Shown one piece after another: positions 60,119 through 64,000 of a stretch of DNA of 64,000 nucleotides. How positions within the stretch are numbered: position 1 is the first letter of the stretch; each line of letters starts with the position of its first letter. A program made the translations under genes and the position numbers. The stretch is taken from the NCBI GenBank assembly GCA_963691815.1, contig OY829657.1, positions 4,811,953-4,875,952 on the forward strand, read 5' to 3'. The notes under the pieces were generated by a model. It was not told where the DNA came from. It saw only the letters and a program-made list of their open reading frames with translations, and did no database searches. The stretch comes from Echiichthys vipera. Its lineage: Eukaryota; Chordata; Actinopteri; Perciformes; Trachinidae.

Positions 60119-60969
60119 ATGTATCGACCCACACCTGCGTTTTCTCTCGCTGTGTGTGTTCTGAACATATGAACCGTACCTACATTGATCATCATCTCAG
60201 TCTGTCACGTGTCTGTGTCACTTCAGGCTTGCCCTCACTCTCCACGCTGGTGATTTTCTCCCAATGGAGCCGAAAACAATTTTTCTTTAGTAAATTTCTG
60301 TCAGTCAGATGGTGAAGGCAGGTAATCCAGCCGCAGTCACCTGGCTCAGGAACTGCTGACAGACAGCAGAGACCAAACCATATTCGCAACATGTCACATA
60401 CGGAGGCTTCAGGCTTGTCTGGGGATACACAGTCAGGTTAGATGGCTGCTTACAATACGTGCCATCACTGTACATTTGCTGAGATTAGCGCAACAAGCTA
60501 GCAAGCTAGTGTGCCCTTGTGTAAGTTACGGTTGTTAACATAGGACTGGACAGTGGACGTTTGAGGGAGGGGCATAGCGAGTGTTCAATTAACCATCAAC
60601 CACCAAAAAAGCCACTTTGTGTTGCCAGGTTGTGAAAAGTCTCTCTGGCAGGTGATAATCCAATTGGACACTTGCTTTGGCTCAAACAGATTAAACTGTT
60701 TGACTTTGGAAGTGCCCCACAAGGATCTCCAGGCACTGCTGCCCTAACAAGGGGCAACTTCTTTAACTGTTGGCTCTGTTTTACTACTAGTGCTATGGAC
60801 ATCATCAGGGTAAGAAATTGATTTGCATTATGGGGAATATATGGCCAGAGTATTTGGAACTAGACCCATATGAGAAAGTTGAATTCCTGATCTCCTTTGC
60901 ATCAATTTTGGGCATAGACCTTTTCATCTGTCTCTTGAGTCTCTCAACTTAAGGTATTTATAACAAATA
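60119..60969. other. Unassigned sequence
   Basis: Nothing recognised. Confidence 0.45.
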
Positions 60970-61322
60970 GATGTGTGGTGGTTAGCACTGTCGCCTCACA
61001 GCGAGAGGGTTTCTGGTTCGAATCCCGGCTGGGACCCTTCTGTGTGGAGTTTGCATGTTCTCCTTGTGTCTGCGTGGGTTTTCTCCGGGTTCTCCGGCTT
61101 CCTTCCTCAATCCAAAGACATGCAGGTGTTCAGTTCATTGATGACTCTAAATCACCCGTAGGTGTGAATGGTGTCTCTGTTCGTCTCTATGTGTCCTGTG
61201 ATAGACTGGCGTCCTGTCCAGGGTGGATCCCGCCTCACGCCCGATGTCAGCTGGGATCGGCTCCAGCCCCCCCGCGACCCCGACAGGGACAAGCGGTTGA
61301 AAATGAATGATGAATGATGATG
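60970..61322 (+). mobile_element. SINE family 1, near full-length
   Basis: GTGGTGGTTAGCACTGTCGC (A box), TCTGGTTCGAATCCCGGC (canonical B box), TGTGTGGAGTTTGCATGTTC, CAATCCAAAGACATGCAGG, GACTGGCGTCCTGTCCAGGG, CAGCTGGGATCGGCTCCAGC and an (ATGA)n tail. It is longer than the copy at 22700 because it keeps the CTGTGTGGAGTTTGC block. The first bases of the head are missing and no duplication is evident. Confidence 0.85.
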
Positions 61323-62851
61323 ATATTATCGTATTGGAGTGTCCCTTCAATAAGTGAGAAACCGAGACCCTTATTACGAAAATCAATAGCGTTTATAACT
61401 GCACAGTTGATGGCTCACTAGAATTTATTAGTGAGAAACTCAAATACCATTATTAGTAACTTTATCAATGATTTGACATAAGAGAGATAATATAGAGATT
61501 AAAATGAAATGCATAAAATAATGTGTAATTGCTGGGGTGGGGGCTAAAAGAGCGAGACATCTCACCTGATTAAAGGACTCCCAAGCATTAATTGCCATTG
61601 TATAGTATTCAACAGCCTGTGAAGTGGTATAACTGATCATTATTTGTTTGCATTCATAAAGAAAACCTGCTTCTACTAACCAGCCAAGAAAAGAAACTGA
61701 TATTTTATGGTTATTATTCCCCAGATTAACATAATTGCTCCTGTGTCGGAAGCACAATTGATTGATAAGCTTTGGAAACATGGAGATACATGTAAGTGGG
61801 TGACTGAGCAGTATCAATAGGGTTTACAGTGTTTCCACTCATGAATAACTGTGATTGGGGTCGACTGAACTAAGCATTTTGCGATGGAACACATCCAAAA
61901 TATGTCGAGTCACGCAGATGTTTCAAAATCAACGCTTTGTATGAATAAAATCCTCCCTTACTGTGTTTACCAGTAGGTGAGAGCTGGAATTTATTCCACA
62001 CGAACTCTGCTGAAATCCTCAACTTTAGAGGAGCAGATGGATGAAATGTCATGCCAGACCTTTTCAGCTGAGGCATTCAGATGTCTATCAGATAAATTTC
62101 TGTCATGTACAGCATACGCCGCTGTATAAACCATTCCCTACATTGTCAACAACACAGAATCCCATTTTCTGTCTTTTGTAGAGGCATGCGTCATGACATA
62201 CATCCCCCTCAGCCGCATTGCAGGCAATTTCCCACACAATGCTTCAAATCATGCCATCAAGGACTACAATGAAGCGAGGGAACCTGTCTGCTCTTGCTCT
62301 TACTGCTGTGCAGTAGCAACAAGTGCACAGTGTATGATTCATGCATACCCTACATGGTGTTCACAGATATGTAACACTTTGTTATTTGTGCTGTGATTTA
62401 ATGTGGCGGGAATGAAGTAGGAGACTTTTCCTTTTGTATTATTTTTGCATGAAATAAATTTGAGCCCGTTTCTGTCAGGATTATATGAATATATAAGATA
62501 TGTTATAACAATAAGAAGTCAAAATTATTCTGATTTAGCACCCTGTACTTGTAGTATCCAATACTTACTAAAACTAACTAGTATCTCATGGTCATACTTT
62601 GTCATAATAAGATATACGGTACATTCTCGTTATTTTGTACCATGTAAATCATAATCTAATAAAGTCCTTCTGAGTGGCGGAGTATGAAAACAAAATTTTA
62701 TGTGAAAATTACAAGAATTTTGGTTGTTTTGCGAGACCCATTTCACCCAAGTTCTCAAAGGCTTTAGGAGTTCAGTCCAAGCGCCATTCCCAACTGTTTT
62801 ACCCAACAAGCCCTCCCATACGAGCTCATAGGGTGTTTGTTCCAACCCTCT
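61323..62851. other. Unique non-coding sequence
   Basis: No gene or repeat recognised. The stretch 61870-62110 is repeat-free and could be conserved, which cannot be tested here. Confidence 0.4.
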
Positions 62852-63206
62852 GGGGGCGGCAGTAGCTCAGTCCATGGGTGACTCAGCTGGGAACCCGGGG
62901 GGTCGCTGGCTCGAGTCCCTGTGTGGACCATGAATGGAGCGTGGACTGGTGGCTGGAGAGGTGCCATCTCACCTCTCCATGCTCATCTCCTGGGCACTGC
63001 CGAGGTGCTGTTGACCAAGGTATGAACCCCAAACTGCTCGGGGCGCTGAGCGATTGGCAGCCCCCCACGCTTTGACATCTCTCCATTAATTGCATGTATA
63101 TAGGTCCTGTTGGTGCCTGTGTGTGTGTAACATGAACAATAATAGAGTGAAAAAATTGAATTTCCCGTTGCGGGATTAATAAAGTAATTCTTCTTCTTCT
63201 TCTTCT
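62852..63206 (+). mobile_element. SINE family 4, full-length, tRNA-headed
   Basis: The head carries GGCAGTAGCTCAGTCCATGG (A box) and GGTCGCTGGCTCGAGTCC (B box). The body includes CATCTCCTGGGCACTGCCGA, GTGCTGTTGACCAAGG and CGGGGCGCTGAGCGATTGG. The 3' end is ATTTCCCGTTGCGGGATTAA and TAAAGTAA followed by (TTC)n. That tail matches the LINE 3' ends at 17028 and 51518, so this SINE probably used such a LINE. Confidence 0.85.
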
Positions 63207-64000
63207 AATACAACCCACAGGAGCGTTTACTAAATTGTTTTACCCTTCCATCCATCCTGACCTCCTCCGTAATCCGACTTGGTCCTTTGCTCCCATCATA
63301 ATTACACTGGAGGTCACTGCCACTATAAACATAAATATGACTCGTAATAAGCTGATCATAAAACAACCTATGGGGGTGTGGGGGTATCTCTGGGGACAAA
63401 GGGCTTCCACAGAACTGTCCTATGTTCAATAAAAGGCATGTGACTTATTTTCAGTGTGAACAGCCAGGCAGAGGTAACATACACAAAGGTACTGTGTGAG
63501 TATTATTGTAAAAATGTTTTTTTACACCTCCAGCGGAAGATGAGCAGGTCCTTTATCCTGTTATGTGTGTGTGTCAGGCCTAATCCAACTAAGACCCATG
63601 CCAAGTGACAGTGTCATCCACGACTTCTGCAGGGATCCATGAGGCTCGAGGGCCTACCGGTAATCATCACTGTCATTGTCAGGGCAAGGCACAAAGCGGC
63701 CATTACTGTCCCCACTGAATGGCTGACCTGACCTCCTCACAGTGTCCCTGGCCATGAGCATTACTCCATTTGGCCCCGGTTCATCCCATCTCAGTGACAT
63801 AATAGCACTGCATTATACATACTGTCATCCACCCAGCTATTTAATAACGGCAAACTGTAAATTTAATTCCTCGAGAAGCTGACCAGTCTGAAATATGTGA
63901 AAATGACATAAAAACCCCCCTCATGCAACTCATATTTGGCATATTGAACACTTACGTTTTAGATGTCATTGACTTTGGTTTGTTCTTGATATAATTTCTG
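63207..64000. other. Unique non-coding sequence
   Basis: No gene or repeat recognised. Confidence 0.45.

Overview
The window looks like non-coding chromosomal DNA from a teleost fish, probably a percomorph. Three kinds of evidence point there: AT-rich sequence with very long (AC)n arrays, tRNA-headed SINEs and LINE tails of types I associate with spiny-rayed fishes, and many short inverted-repeat DNA transposons flanked by TTAA or TAA. I find no intact cellular protein-coding gene, rRNA, genuine tRNA gene or CRISPR array. Nearly every open frame is either chance or a remnant of a mobile element. The window is therefore either intergenic or inside large introns. Family names are from memory of typical teleost repeats and were not checked against a library.

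Layout. From 1 to 12 kb there are LINE reverse-transcriptase remnants (3.5 and 4.4 kb), SINE pieces, the first copy of a recurring ~560-bp element (7.2 kb), a small inverted-repeat element (9.0 kb) and a broken Ty3/gypsy integrase split by an insertion (9.8-10.7 kb). From 12 to 24 kb there is a 159-bp (AC)n array, fold-back and TTAA-type elements, three LINE 3' ends with C-terminal coding remnants (16.3, 17.0 and 23.1 kb), a THAP-domain fragment (20.3 kb) and a full SINE with a 13-bp target-site duplication (22.7 kb). From 24 to 37 kb there are (GAATT)n-tailed retroposons, a 734-bp TTAA element, the second ~560-bp copy carrying its own insertion, two more SINEs and a second (AC)n array. From 37 to 50 kb there is a PIF/Harbinger-like element with 19-bp inverted repeats and TAA duplication, a second Harbinger-like element with a frameshifted Myb/SANT-like remnant, a solo LTR with a 5-bp duplication, and the third ~560-bp copy. 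From 50 to 64 kb there are further (GAATT)n-tailed copies, the fourth and fifth ~560-bp copies (the fifth nested in a LINE tail), a 1.3-kb TTAA element that itself contains a LINE tail, and two SINEs.

The parts do not work together as a pathway. They record successive insertions: SINE 3' ends resemble LINE tails, which suggests borrowed retrotransposition machinery, and several nested insertions give relative ages. The most unusual item is the ~560-bp element present five times. It has no strong terminal inverted repeat, has hairpin-like ends, and keeps two short open frames. Regions between repeats (for example 12.9-14.5, 17.8-19.7, 32.2-34.5 and 61.3-62.8 kb) hold unique sequence in which conserved enhancers are possible but cannot be shown from one sequence.
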